This document shows, in pieces, positions 48,301 to 61,270 of a DNA stretch of 64,000 nt. The translations under genes and the position numbers were made by a program. The DNA comes from Agapanthus africanus (lineage: Eukaryota > Streptophyta > Magnoliopsida > Asparagales > Amaryllidaceae): assembly GCA_030015575.1 (NCBI GenBank), contig JASDDO010000001.1, forward strand, positions 326,401,595 to 326,465,594, in the 5' to 3' direction. Positions within the stretch are counted from its first letter, which is position 1. Each line of letters starts with the position of its first letter. Below the pieces are notes generated by a model. The model saw only the letters and a program-made list of their open reading frames with translations, searched no databases and was not told the origin of the DNA.

Positions 48301-48639
48301 TACATCGCTGCCAACGATGCTGCTAAAGAGGCTGTCTGGATCAAGAAGTTCATTGCTGAACTTGGAGTGGTTCCATCCATTGAGCATCCAATACCTTTGT
48401 ATTGTGATAACAATGGAGCGGTGGCTTTGGCCAAGGAACCCAGGTCCCATCAGCGATCCAGGCATATTCTGAGGCGGTATCACTTGATCCGGGAGATTAT
48501 TGATCGCCGAGAGATCGAGGTCAGGAGGGTTGACACGAAGATCAACACGGCGGATCCACTCACGAAGGCCATTCCCCAGATACAGTTTGAGATACTCTTC
48601 AGGATGCTCGGTATGCGATACTGCAGCAGCTGGCCCTAG
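45394..48639 (+). pseudogene. pol: B2 pol: protease, integrase, RT, RNase H
   Basis: Same layout as B1, about 95 percent similar by eye at protein level. It has a protease DTGSGSH near 45604, the integrase zinc finger and DD35E core between about 46000 and 46500, RT with YVDD near 47650, and RNase H motifs TDSS and CDNNGAV near 48170 and 48400. It is broken in about two or three places. The upstream frame is open for 20 more codons before this ATG, across the pyrimidine tract; the ATG shared with B1 is given. Confidence 0.85.
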
Positions 48640-48653
48640 TGCAAGTGGGAGAT

Positions 48654-50445
48654 TGTTAGTTGTATGTATGCCCTAGAGGCCAGTATTGTACAGATGATGT
48701 TTTTTATATTGGATGCTTGGACATATATAGAGATGACTTTCTTGCTCGATATGATAGTATGCTATCTGGTTGCTCTTTATCTTAACTTGTACACTAGTCT
48801 CTTTAAACTGTCTTATAGTTACATGTTGATAAAGCCCTTAGAATGTGTACTTGACTACCTGGACTATGATGCAGATCATACTAGTGGGGACATGGTAGTC
48901 CATAGGTACATCCTTCAAGGTCCCTAGTCGTGGGTGTATCGAGACGGGGCATCGATATACCCGAGTAGACTAGCGTATACGCTTCTCGACCCATGAGATG
49001 GGCGATGGATGATCCCATATCCATTGGTGTTTGACATCAGAGATGGTATACGGGTGCTCAGTGGAGACTGGGTACACTGGACGGACTCGTCGAGAACTCC
49101 CAGATGGTATAATACCTCACGTCATATGGCAGTTCTCAGGTGACACTTGTGCAGGTTAGTCTGTAGACCCGAGATCGTCATAGAGCCTTGTATGATTCCC
49201 ACTGTGCTTTGATCTCCACCTTACCACGTCCATGAGGGCGTGCAAAACGGTGGTTTTTGGGTACAGTCCCGAGTCACATGGAGGCAATGAGCGATAGGAG
49301 GGGTTTTCGTCTCTCCCGGTATTGGGGGTTGATGTTGCGCTGTGCTCGATTGGCCGTAACAGGGAAGTCCCTGGCCAGGGCTGATCAGAGATTTACTGGT
49401 AAGTGTTACCAGTAGTTTCTCGATCCGTTATGAGCCTAACATCGGCACGAATTATCGGTTATTGGGGTCTGACGTTTACCACCCCTAGACTTGATATGGG
49501 ACATATCAGACGAACAGACCGGACTGTACGGTAAGTGTTACTGATTGGATTCACAGGAGTGTGAGCGGGCTTGCTCGTTGATCTTCTGATCGCTCAATAC
49601 CCGGGTGGCCGTTACGTTTAGCAGACCGCTTGCGGCTTGTGGGTGCATGATATGATCATCATCTGCTGCCGGCGTATTGACGAGTCTTTAGAGTCCTACA
49701 CAGAGGTTTCCTGGCTCAAGCGAAACGAAATAGGAGCGCATATGAGATATGTGCGGGACCGAGAATAATGCATGTATGTGATACCGTATTTCATTCTCGC
49801 GATGAATGTTTCGATTGGTTATATGCGATATAACCTAGTTATCGAATCATTGATTCGATAAATCGATACATTGAATACTAGTCGGTTATGTGCGACATGA
49901 CCGGATCATTGAATCAAGTGTTGATTTAATGATTTAATGTACAATTATATATTTGATATATTACTTTGCATTAACTAGTATTGGTTCATTTTAAAAGGAT
50001 TTTCTCACTTGTTGTGCACATTGTATATGTGATATATTTTTGTGTGCACTTGATTGTATCATGTTTGATGATACATGCTAACTTGAGTTTGTGTAAAGAT
50101 TAAACCATGGTTATATGAATGGTTAGGGTTTTGTTTACTTATTCATTTATTTATATTGATTATTTATTTTGGAAAAGAAAAGGGAAATGGTTGCTTTCCT
50201 TGGTTCTTTCATGAAGCTTCATGAAGAGTTGAAAAGGTTGACCATTTTGTTTTCTTCTCTTAACCTAACCATTCACCTAACCCTAGTTTGCTCTCTACAC
50301 TTGACCATAGTTAGGATATGATAAGTATTCATATTATTATTCTTTTTAAAAGAGAACTTATCATATTCTATCATCTTCTTCTTCTTCTTCATCAAGAAGA
50401 AAAGCTTGCCTCCATTAATGGCATCTTGAGTAAAAGAGTGAGAAA
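48654..50445 (+). repeat. B2 3' LTR, first part
   Basis: It follows the polypurine tract at 48639-48653. It runs 1792 bp and is cut by B3; AGAAA (50441-50445) is the likely target copy. Confidence 0.9.
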
Positions 50446-52666
50446 TGTAGGGTTCCTAGGCACTCTCAAGAGGTCTCACAAGGCATCAACCATGCCAATT
50501 TCAAAAATTACGGTGCCGAGAAACCCTAGACTACGGATCGTTAACTAGATGCCTAGGCGAAACAATAAACTAGTTAACTACTTTAACTAAGAGTACGGAA
50601 ATACAACCTTTGTAGATCCGGTCCTCCACCTCCACGGCTCCGTGATGAAGTCCTCTCCGCTGTCCAAATGAAATCCCGGGCTCTAGCGTCGGCTTCATCG
50701 GAGAAATGGGCGGGCAAGGTCGTCGGCTTCGTGCCGAAGATGATCTACGTCGAGGCATCACAAGATCAAGCTCCCACTTCACCAAGTCATGAAACTTGTG
50801 AAGAAAACATACTCTACTACTTGGCAAGAGGTAGAGGATGAAGAAATAGGAAGTGGGTTCACTTTAGAATTTGATTTCTCACTCTTTTTCATCAATCACC
50901 ATTGATGAAGTCAAGCTTTTTCTTCATGAAGTGAAGAAGAAGAAGAAGATAATGAATATGATAAGTTTATTAAAATAGAATAGAAAATGAAAACTTATCA
51001 TATACAAAACCATAGTTAGGTGTAGAGAGTGGACTATGGTTAAATGGAGTGGTTAGAGTTAAGCATGAGACAAAATGGTGACTTAGTCAAACCTTCATGA
51101 ATCTTCATGAAAGAAACAAAAGAAAGCCACCATTTTTTCTTTATGCATTAAATTTTCCAAAAAGAATAAATGAAATAAATAAATGAATAAGTAAAAACAA
51201 AACCCTAACCATTACACAACCATGGTTTAATCTTTACACTTAACCAATTTAGCATGCATCATCAAACATGATACAAACTAGTGCACAAAATTATATCGTA
51301 TATACAATGTGCACATCCGAGTGAGAAAATCAATCTTAAGTGAACCAATACTAGTTAATGCAAAGTAATATATCAAATATATGTTTATGCATTAAATCAT
51401 TAAATCAACACTTGATTTAACGATCCGGTCATATCGCATATAACCGACTAATATCCAATGTATCGACTTATCAAATCAATCCTTGATTCGATAACTAGGT
51501 TATATCGCATACAACCATTCGATACATTCATCGCGAGAATAGAATACGGTATCATATACACGTATTATTCTCGGTCCCGCACATATCTCATATGCGCTCC
51601 TATTTCGTTTCGCTTGAGCCAGGAAACCTCTGTGTAGGACTCTAAAGACTCGTCAATACGCCGGCAGCAGATGATGATCATATCAAACACCAACAAGCCG
51701 CAAGCGGTCTGCTAAACGTAACGGCCACCCGGGTATTGAGCGATCAGAAGATCGACGAGCAAGCCCGCTCACACTCCTGTGAATCCAACCAGTAACACTT
51801 ACCGTACAGTCCGGTCTGATCGTCTGATATGTCGCATATCTTGCCTAGGGGTGGTAAACGTCAGACCCCAATAGCTCGATAAGTCGTGTTGATATGAGGT
51901 CTATAACAATTCGAGATACTACTGGTAACACTTACCAGTAAATCTCAGCAACCCTGGCCAGGGATTTCCTGTTATAGCCAATCGAACACAGCGCAACATC
52001 AACTCCCTATACCGGGAGAGACGAATCCCCTCCTATCGCTCATTGCCTCCATGTGATTCGGGACTGTACCCAAAAACCACCGTTTTACACGCCCTCTTGG
52101 ACATGGTAAGATGGAAATCAAAGCACAGTGGGAACCACACAAGACTTTATGACGATCTCGGGTCAACAGACTACTCTGTACCAGTGTCACCAGAGAACTG
52201 CCATCTGACGTAAGGTATAATACCATCTGGGAGTTCTCGGCGAGTCCGTCCAGTGTCCCCATTCTCTAGTGAGCACCCGTATATCATCTCTGATGTCAAA
52301 CACCAATGGATATGGGATCATCCATCGCCCATCTGTATGAGTCGAGAAGGTATACGCTAGTCTACTCTGGTATATCGATGCCCCGTCTCGATACACCCAC
52401 GACTAGGGACTTTGAAGGATGTACTTATAGACTACCATGTCCCTACTAGTATGATCTACATCATAGTCCAGGTAGTCAAGTACACATCCTAAGGGCTTTA
52501 CCAACATGTAACAGAGAGACAATCAGTATACACGTTGAGGTAAAGATCAACCAGATAGCATACTATCATGTCGAGCAAGAAAGTCCTCCCTATATATGTC
52601 CAAGCATCCACTACAATATACATCCTATGTATAGTAATGGCCTCTAGGGCATACATATAACTAACA
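50446..52666 (-). repeat. B3 3' LTR
   Basis: 2221 bp; plus-strand start TGTAGGGTTCC and end ...CTAACA, followed by the reversed polypurine tract at 52667-52681. It carries a version of the small LTR frame at 50570-50827. Confidence 0.9.
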
Positions 52667-55480
52667 ATCTCCCACTTGCACTAGGGCCATCTGATAGCAG
52701 TGGTTGTAGTATCTCATACTCAACCATCCCATAAAAGTCTCTCTCTGGGAAAAGGCCTTTTTTAGTGGATCTGCCGTGTTGTCCTCTGAGTCTACTCTCC
52801 TTACCTCGATCACCCTGGAGATCAACTGTCTCCATGATTAGGTGATACTGCCTTAGAATATGTCTGGATCACTGATGGGACTGACGTTCCTTGGCATAAG
52901 CCACAACTCCATTGTCTCACAATGGGAGGAACGTAGTTCATCTCATGAACCAATATACACCCAAACAGCCTCTTTGGTAGCATCTTAAGTAGCGATGTAT
53001 CCTGCCTTTATCGTCTAGTATGTCACGGTATCTAGCTTGTAACTCTTCCAACATACCGTCCCTCGATAGAGGGTAAAGACAATGCCTGTGACTGACTTTC
53101 AGTCGTCCTTATCACCCTGGAACCCTTCCAGTGATTTTCCCCAGGATCAACTGATACCATCTCACTACAACTAGTGAGTATCCTAATATCCAACTAGATC
53201 TATCTCATAGATCTAAATTCCAGGATTTAGTAGGTATCACATTGATCTTATGTGGAGAATCAGTGTGATAAGCGGAGATTGATCGAGCGTCGCATAGGAA
53301 ACTCCTTCCCTATCAAGAGTATGTCATCCACGTACTCTACGAGGATCGTCACCATACTCCCTACTACCTTTTTGTTTATACAAGGTTCCTCTACCATTTT
53401 GATGATGTCAACTTCTTTGACTAACACATCAAAACAGATGTTCCAACTCCGCGATGCCTGCTTTATCTTATAAAGCATCTTGTACACGTTTCCGCTGCTC
53501 CCACTGTCTACGAGGCCCTCTGGCTGTGTACTTATAGACGCTCTCTTCCAAAACATTATTTAGAAAAGCAGTCATGACACCTAACCACCAGATATCGTAG
53601 TCATGGTATATAGCCGTGGCAAGTAGGATCTGGATGGACTTAAGCATAGTTCTCTGGAAAAAGTTTCATCATTATCCACGCCTGGTCGATGACGAAAACC
53701 TTTAACAAGTCTAGCTTTGAAAGTCTCAACTTCTCCAAGTACACCAAGTAATCTTCTCAGGATATACTTGCTCCTGATGGGGATTTAACCCTTCAGATAC
53801 AGCAACCAAAGTCCATACTTTGTCGGTGTATAAGGATTCCATCTCAGATCACTAAGCATCCAGCCATTCTTACAGAGTCACACTCCTGATGGCCAGTTCG
53901 AAACTAGTTGGGTCATCATCTCATGATGCAATCCTCGCTCCTACTGTCATAGAGAAACAGAAGTATCTCTCAGGTGGGTGAGGAACCCTACTAGATCGGC
54001 GGAGAGGCTGAGGTTCGTTGGAATCTACTGAATCCTTTGGTTCTATCAAATCATCAGCTGCAATTTGTATAGCTGGAACATTTCCAGTTCTACATAACAG
54101 ACCTTGCCTCGAGCTTGTCCGGATTTTGCTTTTAGACATAGGCCGGACAACCCCAAATCTTAAATAACTTAAGATATGGGCTCTTCCCTTTCCATATCAC
54201 ATATGAAGTGGTAGGCAACTGATTTGATTTGAACCTTATTCAATAGGTATGCAGCTTCTCAAGTGCATAACTCCCTAAAGGAAATAGGTAACTAAGTAGT
54301 ACTCATCATAGAGCACACCATATCACATAGGGTGCTATTGCTCCGCCCCGATATACCATCGTGCTATGGTGTATACGGAGGAGTAATGCCGAGAGAGAAT
54401 CTCATTCTCCTTTAGAATAATCCAGGATTTCCGTGCTCAAGTATTCTCCTCCTTGATCTCATCAAAGGACATAATACTTATACCCTTATTTTGGTTCTCT
54501 ACTTCTAAATCATATTCTGTGAATATCTCAAAAGGTTCGGACTTGTGTTTCAACAAAAACATATGTCTGAATCTTGAGAGATTATCAGAGAATGTAACGA
54601 AGTACAAAGAACCGGTCCTGGCATGTGTAGACAGGGGACCTATATACATCAACATGTATCATCCCAAGAGTTTACTAACTCTTTCTCTGTTTCCAGTAAA
54701 CGGAGCTATGGTCATCTTGTCTCTGTGACATGACTGGCAAGTTTCACAAGATGTAAATTCAAACTGATTTAAATATGCATCTACATGTAACTTCAGCTAG
54801 TCAGGTCACATTGATATGACCTAGTCTACAATGCCTCAAGAAGGATTCGTTCATATCTGAACTCTTCCTCTTGTGTGTGTTCAGTATACAAAAGAACTGT
54901 AGTTTGATTTAGAACATTAATGCTTTTAGATAACGTGCCTGAACCGATCAACTTTTGATATAGGAAATGTTCAAACCATTATCCAACAATACAAAATTTT
55001 ATCATTTCTTTACTGATAAAGAGACTGATATGATTTTGTATATCAGGTTCGGTATCTAATAGTATTCGTTCAGAATCAATGTATTCTGGTAATACAGGGT
55101 GATAGTGACCAACAGACCTGGCTGCAACACTTGCCCCGTTTTCTGCCTCATGAAACTTATCACCCGTTCTCAGTTCTCTATCTTTCTGTAGCCCTATGTA
55201 ACAGATTACATATCTGGGATCCTGATCTGGTATCACATACCCAGGACGTAAAGGATACTGAGAAACAGTTCTCTGTAATGAATACACCCGAAGGAGATTC
55301 ATCACATGCACTTTCTTCATTTGGGCGGCATGGGAAATCTGGTATTCCCCAATTTCCTGCTCTGTCTTATAACAATTATAAGTTGGAGCGGGACCAACGT
55401 TCCCCAGCTCATTATAACAAGCGGGTTCGGTCAATAATCCGTATTATTATCTTGATTAAGGCGTGATATGGTCGCTACCT
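52667..55480 (-). pseudogene. B3 decayed pol
   Basis: Remains follow Copia order on the minus strand: RNase H near 52690-53130, RT with an intact-looking YVDD motif near 53320, linker near 53950-54080, integrase near 54200-54760 and a worn protease region near 55000-55430. Frames are short and broken many times. Its N-terminal part still resembles the B1 start (TEPACY, GNVG). Confidence 0.8.
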
Positions 55481-58400
55481 GGAGAGAGAGAGAAGAAAAC
55501 ACTCAGCGTGCGCTCTTGCAAGAATAGATTGGTTATTATTTTATCTAATCAGGATGGCTCCCACTGCTTTTTATCAAATCTTCCTTCAAACCCTAAAAGG
55601 AAAGACTAGCCGGGATTAATTACACACTACAAGTTCGCCAATCTTTCAGCCAGGCCAGTGTCGGTACTTTGAGGGAGGTCCCCCGTGCTTTCGCACGAAC
55701 CTAATTAATGTAAACCTCGTTTTCCCAGAAGAGTAACCTTGTTAACACCTTTCTAGACACCTACTTGATCGGCTAATTGTAATGTATAAAACTCTCCCAG
55801 GAGTAACTCTTACTCGCAGCGGGTATCGGGATCCAACTATCTCATAGAAGGTATGCAATCTCATTGCAAATTTCAACACTTGAAATTCCCGATAATATTT
55901 TGCCCCTAGCGTCCTATGACCTTGATGGAGGTCAACAAACCATAGGCTACTAGTCAAGTTCAACCCGTCATTTCTTGATCGAATTAAACCCACCCGCACG
56001 ACCCTTGACGGAGGTCAACAAGGCCGCACGACTACCCTAATCCAATCTGCATCATATGCATAAGCAGATAAATACTAGTTAGCTACCGCACACTACGCCT
56101 TGACGGAGGTCAACAAACGTAGCACGAATACTAAATAGGACTTATCTGAAATGACGGAGGGCTACGACAGGTTTTTCTGAAAACCTATTGCGTAATGAAC
56201 TTGATATCGTTGTAGAATCAAATGATTTTAAAATGGAGTGCTTTTGAGGCTTTTCTAGTTTTGCTATAGGAATCACTCCCGGTGAAGGGATCGTCGGTCC
56301 TTTCCTCGTCGAATGAGGTGCGGGATATATCATATATATCACTGTGCAAAGCAAAAACTCTTAAAAGCAATCAAAAGTCAAACCGAGTGTGTAGCATCTG
56401 CCAGTTATTGCTAAAGGAGTCACTCCCGGTGAAGGGATCTCGGTCCTTTCCTCATCGAATAAGGTGCAGGGTATATCACATATACCGCTATGCAAAGCAA
56501 GAACTGTAGCTACCTGTTTTGTTTAAAATTTGAATCTACAACATCTTAGGTTTCTTTTATTTCATTAATCACATTAATGAAGTTCCATCATTTAAATACC
56601 TAAACATCATAGATAAATACGACGTACACTTATGCCATCCGCATTCGCCTCGATGTCCCCTCGTGCACCGTTAGGTTAGGTAACTAACGGCAGAGCGGGG
56701 CAGGGCTAGCGTGGGTGTAAAACATAAGTAACGCCTATATAATATATCATATATACTATATAACGTATCTATCAAAGAACATCACATGATCACATCACAG
56801 ATATCGCAGCAGAAGAATCATATGAAATATTGGATATACTAGGACGTCCGTGTTTTTAATACGAGCGAGTATAAAACACGGATTCCACGGTCGTGATGAA
56901 TAGCCAAACCCACACCCCTAGACCCCTACGAGAGCGGCAAGCAACCCTACCAATTCTAGAGTTAGGAGACCCGGACTCGACTCCTCGAGTTGGTCTCCCA
57001 CTGGACTCCAGAACCCGGTTACTTGTGCTCCCCTCCTTGGGTCTATCCTAGAGCAGAAAAGTAAATAATATACAAACGGTGACACCTTCCGCAACCTGGA
57101 AGTGCCCCAATAAAAGAATATTACATACAAGTTTTTACATGAATGAAAATGAAAAACACTCATCTCACATAAAAACCCCCGGCTATTCAAACACGACGAT
57201 CCAATATAACATATCCAGCAACACATAACATCACATGTCATCAACGTAAGTAAACATGCGCATCCCAATTGTCGTTGACATATAGCAACGAAACCGGCGA
57301 TATCACATATTACACTTACGGTCACAGAAAAGAAAGTGTAAAACTACAACAGTTGGAATCCGCAACCTCCATAGACATCGCATGCCTAATCAAATGAATT
57401 CCTTAGACATTGCATGCCTAACAATTATAAACCCCGCATTTTAGTCTCATTATCGAAAACTCTTTTCAATATCAAGTCGGGAAATTCAGCAAGATTCCCG
57501 ACATCCTGATCGAATGCTCGTCGCAAACTTCAGTAGACGGCCGCACCCCCGATACCGTCGACGAAGTGCACCAAGGCAGAACACCGCTACCGCGAGCACC
57601 CGGACGGATGCTTTCGGCGACGGGGTTCTCCTATAGTCACTTGGTCTGGGCTTTAGAGCGAGGCTGTCTATTAAGTTTACCCGGCGAGTATCCGCGTACA
57701 CTACGTGATTGCGACGGACTTTTGATCACATCAAAATTCCGTGGCAACCGATCAAGTGAGACTAAAGTGCTATGTTTATAACATTCATTCAGTTATCTCA
57801 TAACTAATTGTGAATTCCAATTATTGTATCACATTCCAGATAAACAGAAAATGTTAAACTTTCCGATCGAACAGTCGAACACCCAAGTTTTCCCAAAACA
57901 GATCAACACATGAAACAAGTCTAAAAACATTCAGTTCGTGCCTCAGTACCAACGGTCCAGCCGTAGAAGGGTCCAGCCAACGCCTCACATGTGGCACGCC
58001 GTACTGCCCCAAACCCGAAGGTTCAAAGTGCAGTTCAAGACGGTCACATAATCGAGTTAAGGTTTGTTGTCTTCTAGAGGGACCATCGCGTTACTTGCAC
58101 TACTTAGAACGTCGTTAAACCACGGAAAAATCCAACACTTGGAAATTTCCCGACAGGGGAAAAATTGGGTATTTATATCCGGTCGAACTTTTTAACATAC
58201 TCTAAAATATCCGGAAAGCCACACAGACAAAATTTGATAATCCGATCGAATCATCGATTCCCAAAGCAACCCCAGAATACTCAACTCTTGAGTCAAATTA
58301 AAAATTCCCAGAAAACTCAGCATAATTAAATAGGAATTACTGTGCAAAAAATGGAGTATGACGTCATCATCTTGCCGCGGAACCGCCGCAGAAGGCAGGC

Positions 58401-58607
58401 TTCTGCCGCGGTTCCGCCGCCGTTTGCACTGTTCATGAATTAAATTTTGCACCGTAATTCTTATAATTCCCTGCTGAATTTTTTAAGCATTTTTAATGTG
58501 GAAAAATCCCAGTTTTTAGAAAAAGTCCAGAGAGCATGTAAAACTTAGGGTTTCGGGTTCGATCGGGTTTCAAACTTCGTCTAGACTTCGCCTAAGGCTC
58601 TAGCTAG
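55481..58607 (-). other. B3 leader with conserved hairpin set
   Basis: It contains the triple array at 55905-56135, with loop variant TTGAC CTCC GTCAA in which the G-U pair of B1 becomes A-U. It also has the two-hairpin units near 56268-56350 and 56405-56495, the CTATA-loop hairpin near 57265-57300, the B/C shared segment (57938-58090) and the GC hairpin (58375-58425). A stretch at 57485-57735 has no counterpart in B1 or B2 at the same place and is GC-rich; I cannot assign it. Confidence 0.7.
57478..57735. other. Unassigned GC-rich insert in B3 leader
   Basis: About 250 bp lie where B1 and B2 have a few bases between the TCTCATTATCGAAAACTC-like block and the block before the B/C shared segment. 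Short frames exist on both strands (71 codons each) but match nothing I recognise. It could be a captured fragment or a replaced segment. Confidence 0.5.
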
Positions 58608-58619
58608 TCTCTGATACCA
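58608..58619 (-). other. Primer-binding site of B3
   Basis: TGGTATCAGAG on the minus strand next to the 5' LTR end, as in the other A and B elements. Confidence 0.9.
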
Positions 58620-58620
58620 C

Positions 58621-59035
58621 TGTAGGGTTCCTAGGCACTCTCAAGAGGTCTCACAAGGCATCAACCATGCCAATTTCAAAAATTACGGTGCCGAGAAACC
58701 CTAGACTACGGATCGTTAACTAGATGTCTAGGCGAAACAATAAACTAGTTAACTACTTTAACTAAGAGTACGGAAATACAACCTTTGTAGATCCGGTCCT
58801 CCACCTCCACGGCTCCGTGATGAAGTCCTCTCCGCTGTCCAAATGAAATCACGGGCTCTAGCGTCGGCTTCATCGGAGAAATGGGCGGGCAAGGTCGTCG
58901 GCTTCGTGCCGAAGATGATCTACGTCGAGGCATCACAAGATCAAGCTCCCACTTCACCAAGTCATGAAACTTGTGAAGAAAACATACTCTACTACTTGGC
59001 AAGAGGTAGAGGATGAAGAAATAGGAAGTGGGTTC
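58621..59035 (-). repeat. B3 5' LTR, visible 415 bp
   Basis: It matches 50446-50860 with about two differences. GGTTC at 59031-59035 (GAACC on the LTR's own strand) is the likely target copy of B4. Confidence 0.9.
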
Positions 59036-61256
59036 TGTAGGGTTCCTAGGCACACTATAGAGGTCTCACAAGGCATCGAACATGCCAATTTAAAATTTTA
59101 TGGGTGCCGAGAAACCCTAATACGGATCGTCGGCTAGATTTCTAGGCGAAACTATAAACTAGTTAACACTTTAACTAGAAGTGAGAAGCTACAACCTTTG
59201 TAGATCCGTATTTCCACTTCCTTAGCTCCACATGGGTGTCCTCTCGCTGTCCATCATGAATCCCGAACCCAATCGTCGGCTTCATCGGAGAAACGGGCGA
59301 GCTAGGTCGTCGGCTTCGTGTCAAAGACGATCTACGTCGAGGTTGCACTAGTTCAAGCTCCGACATCACAAAGTTGTGAAACTTGTGAAGAAAACACCCA
59401 AAACAACTTGGCAAGAGGTAGAGGGTGAAGAAATAGGAGGTGGGTTCACTTTAGAATTGGATTTCTCTCACTAGAACTCAAGTTGCCATTAAAGTAGCAA
59501 GCTTTTTCTTTTTAGAAGAAGAAGATCATGAAGCTAGTTATGATAAGTTCTCTTTTAAAATGAAAAGAAAATACAAACTTATCATAACTTTAACTAGGGT
59601 TAAGTGTAGAGAATAAACCATGGTCATTTGAGTGGGTTAGGGTTAAGCATGAAGACAAGAATGGTTAGCAAAGTCAAAGCTTCATGAAGCTTCAATATGA
59701 AACAAAAATTGCCACCATTTTCATCTTAAAGTTTATCCAAATAAATGAATAAACAAATAAATGAATAAATGCATAATCAAAACCCTAATCTCAAGTTAAC
59801 AATGGTTTAATTCTATACACTTAACCATATGATCAAATATCATCAAACATGATACAAATATGTGCACAAAAGTATATCACATATACAATGCGTAAATCAA
59901 GTGAGAAAAATCCGTTTAAAATGAACCAATACTAGTTAATGCAAAGTAATATATCAAATATATAATTATACATTAAATCATTAAATCAACACTTGATTCA
60001 ATGATCCGGTCATGTCGCACATAACCGACTAGTATCCAATGTATCGATTTATCGAATCAACGATTCGATAACTAGGTCATATCGAATATAACCAATCGAA
60101 ACATTCATCGCGAGAATCAAATACGGTATCACATACACGCATTATTCTCGGTCCCGCACATATCTCATATGCACTCCTATTTCGTTTCGCTTGAGCTAGG
60201 AAACCTCTGTGTAGGACTCTAAAGACTCGTCAATACGCCGGTAGCAGATGATGATCATATCAAGCACCCACAAGCCGCAAGCGGTCTGCTAAACGTAACG
60301 GCCACCCGGATATTGAGCGATCAGAAGATCGTCGAGCTAGCCCGCTCACACTCCTGCGAATCCGACCAGTAACACTTACCATACAGTCCGGTCTCTTCGT
60401 CTGATATGTCGCATATCAAGTCTAAGGGTGGTAAACGTCAGACCCCAATAACCCGATAAGTCGTGCCGATGTGAGGCTCATAACGGGTCGAGAAACTACT
60501 GGTAACACTTACCAGCAAATCTCTGATCAGCCCTGGCCAGGGACTTCCCTGCTACGGCCAATCGAGCACTGCGCAACATCAACCCCCAATACCGGGAGAG
60601 ACGAAACCCCTCCTATCGCTCATTGCCTCCATGTGACTCGGGACTGTGCCCAAAGACCACAGTTTTGCACGCCCTCATGGACGTGGTAAGGTGGAGATCA
60701 AAGCACAGTGGGAATCACACAAGACTCTATGACGATCTTGGGTCTACAGACTAACCTGTACAAGTGTCACCTGAGAACTGCCATCTGACGTGAGGTATAA
60801 TACCATCTGGGAGTTCTCGGCGAGTCCGTCCAGTGTACTCAGTCTCCACTGAGCACCTGTATACCATCTCTGATGTCAAACACCAATGGATATGGGATCA
60901 TCCATCGCCCATCTCATGGGTCGAGAAGCGTATACGCTAGTCTACTCTGGTATATCGATGCCCCGCCTCGATACACCCACGACTAGGGACCTTGAAGGAT
61001 GTACTTATGGACTACCATGTCCCCACTAGTATGATCTGCATCACAGTCCAGGTAGTCAAGTACATATCCTAAGTGCTTTACCAACATGTAACTATAAGAC
61101 AGTATAAAGAGACAAGTGTACATGTTAAGATAAAGAGTAACCAGATAGCATACTATCATATCGAGCAAGAAAGTCATCTCTATATATGTCCAAGCATCCA
61201 ATATAATATACATCATCTGTACAATACTGGCCTCTAGGGCATACATACAACTAACA
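59036..61256 (-). repeat. B4 3' LTR
   Basis: It starts on the plus strand TGTAGGGTTCC and ends ...CTAACA. It carries a diverged version of the small LTR frame at 59175-59414. Confidence 0.9.
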
Positions 61257-61270
61257 ATCTCCCACTTGCA

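Larger units (their letters stand above)
30238..50445 (+). mobile_element. B2: family B Copia element, interrupted by A2 and B3
   Basis: 5' LTR in two parts (30238-32048 and 42076-42483), interior 42484-48653, and 3' LTR from 48654 cut by B3 at 50446. The end of B2 lies beyond the window. Structure matches B1: primer site, hairpin leader without gag, pol, polypurine tract. LTR parts that can be compared differ by roughly 1.5-2 percent by eye, making B2 somewhat older than B1. Pol is broken in about two or three places. Confidence 0.9.
50446..59035 (-). mobile_element. B3: young, coding-dead family B Copia element (5' LTR continues beyond B4)
   Basis: A minus-strand element with 3' LTR 50446-52666 and interior 52667-58620; its 5' LTR starts at 58621 on this map and is interrupted by B4 at 59036. 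The visible 415 bp of that LTR differ at about two positions from the 3' LTR, so B3 is young. The interior keeps primer site, hairpin leader, pyrimidine tract and polypurine tract, but pol is decayed with many breaks. Like A2 it looks non-autonomous and recently mobilised. Confidence 0.9.
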
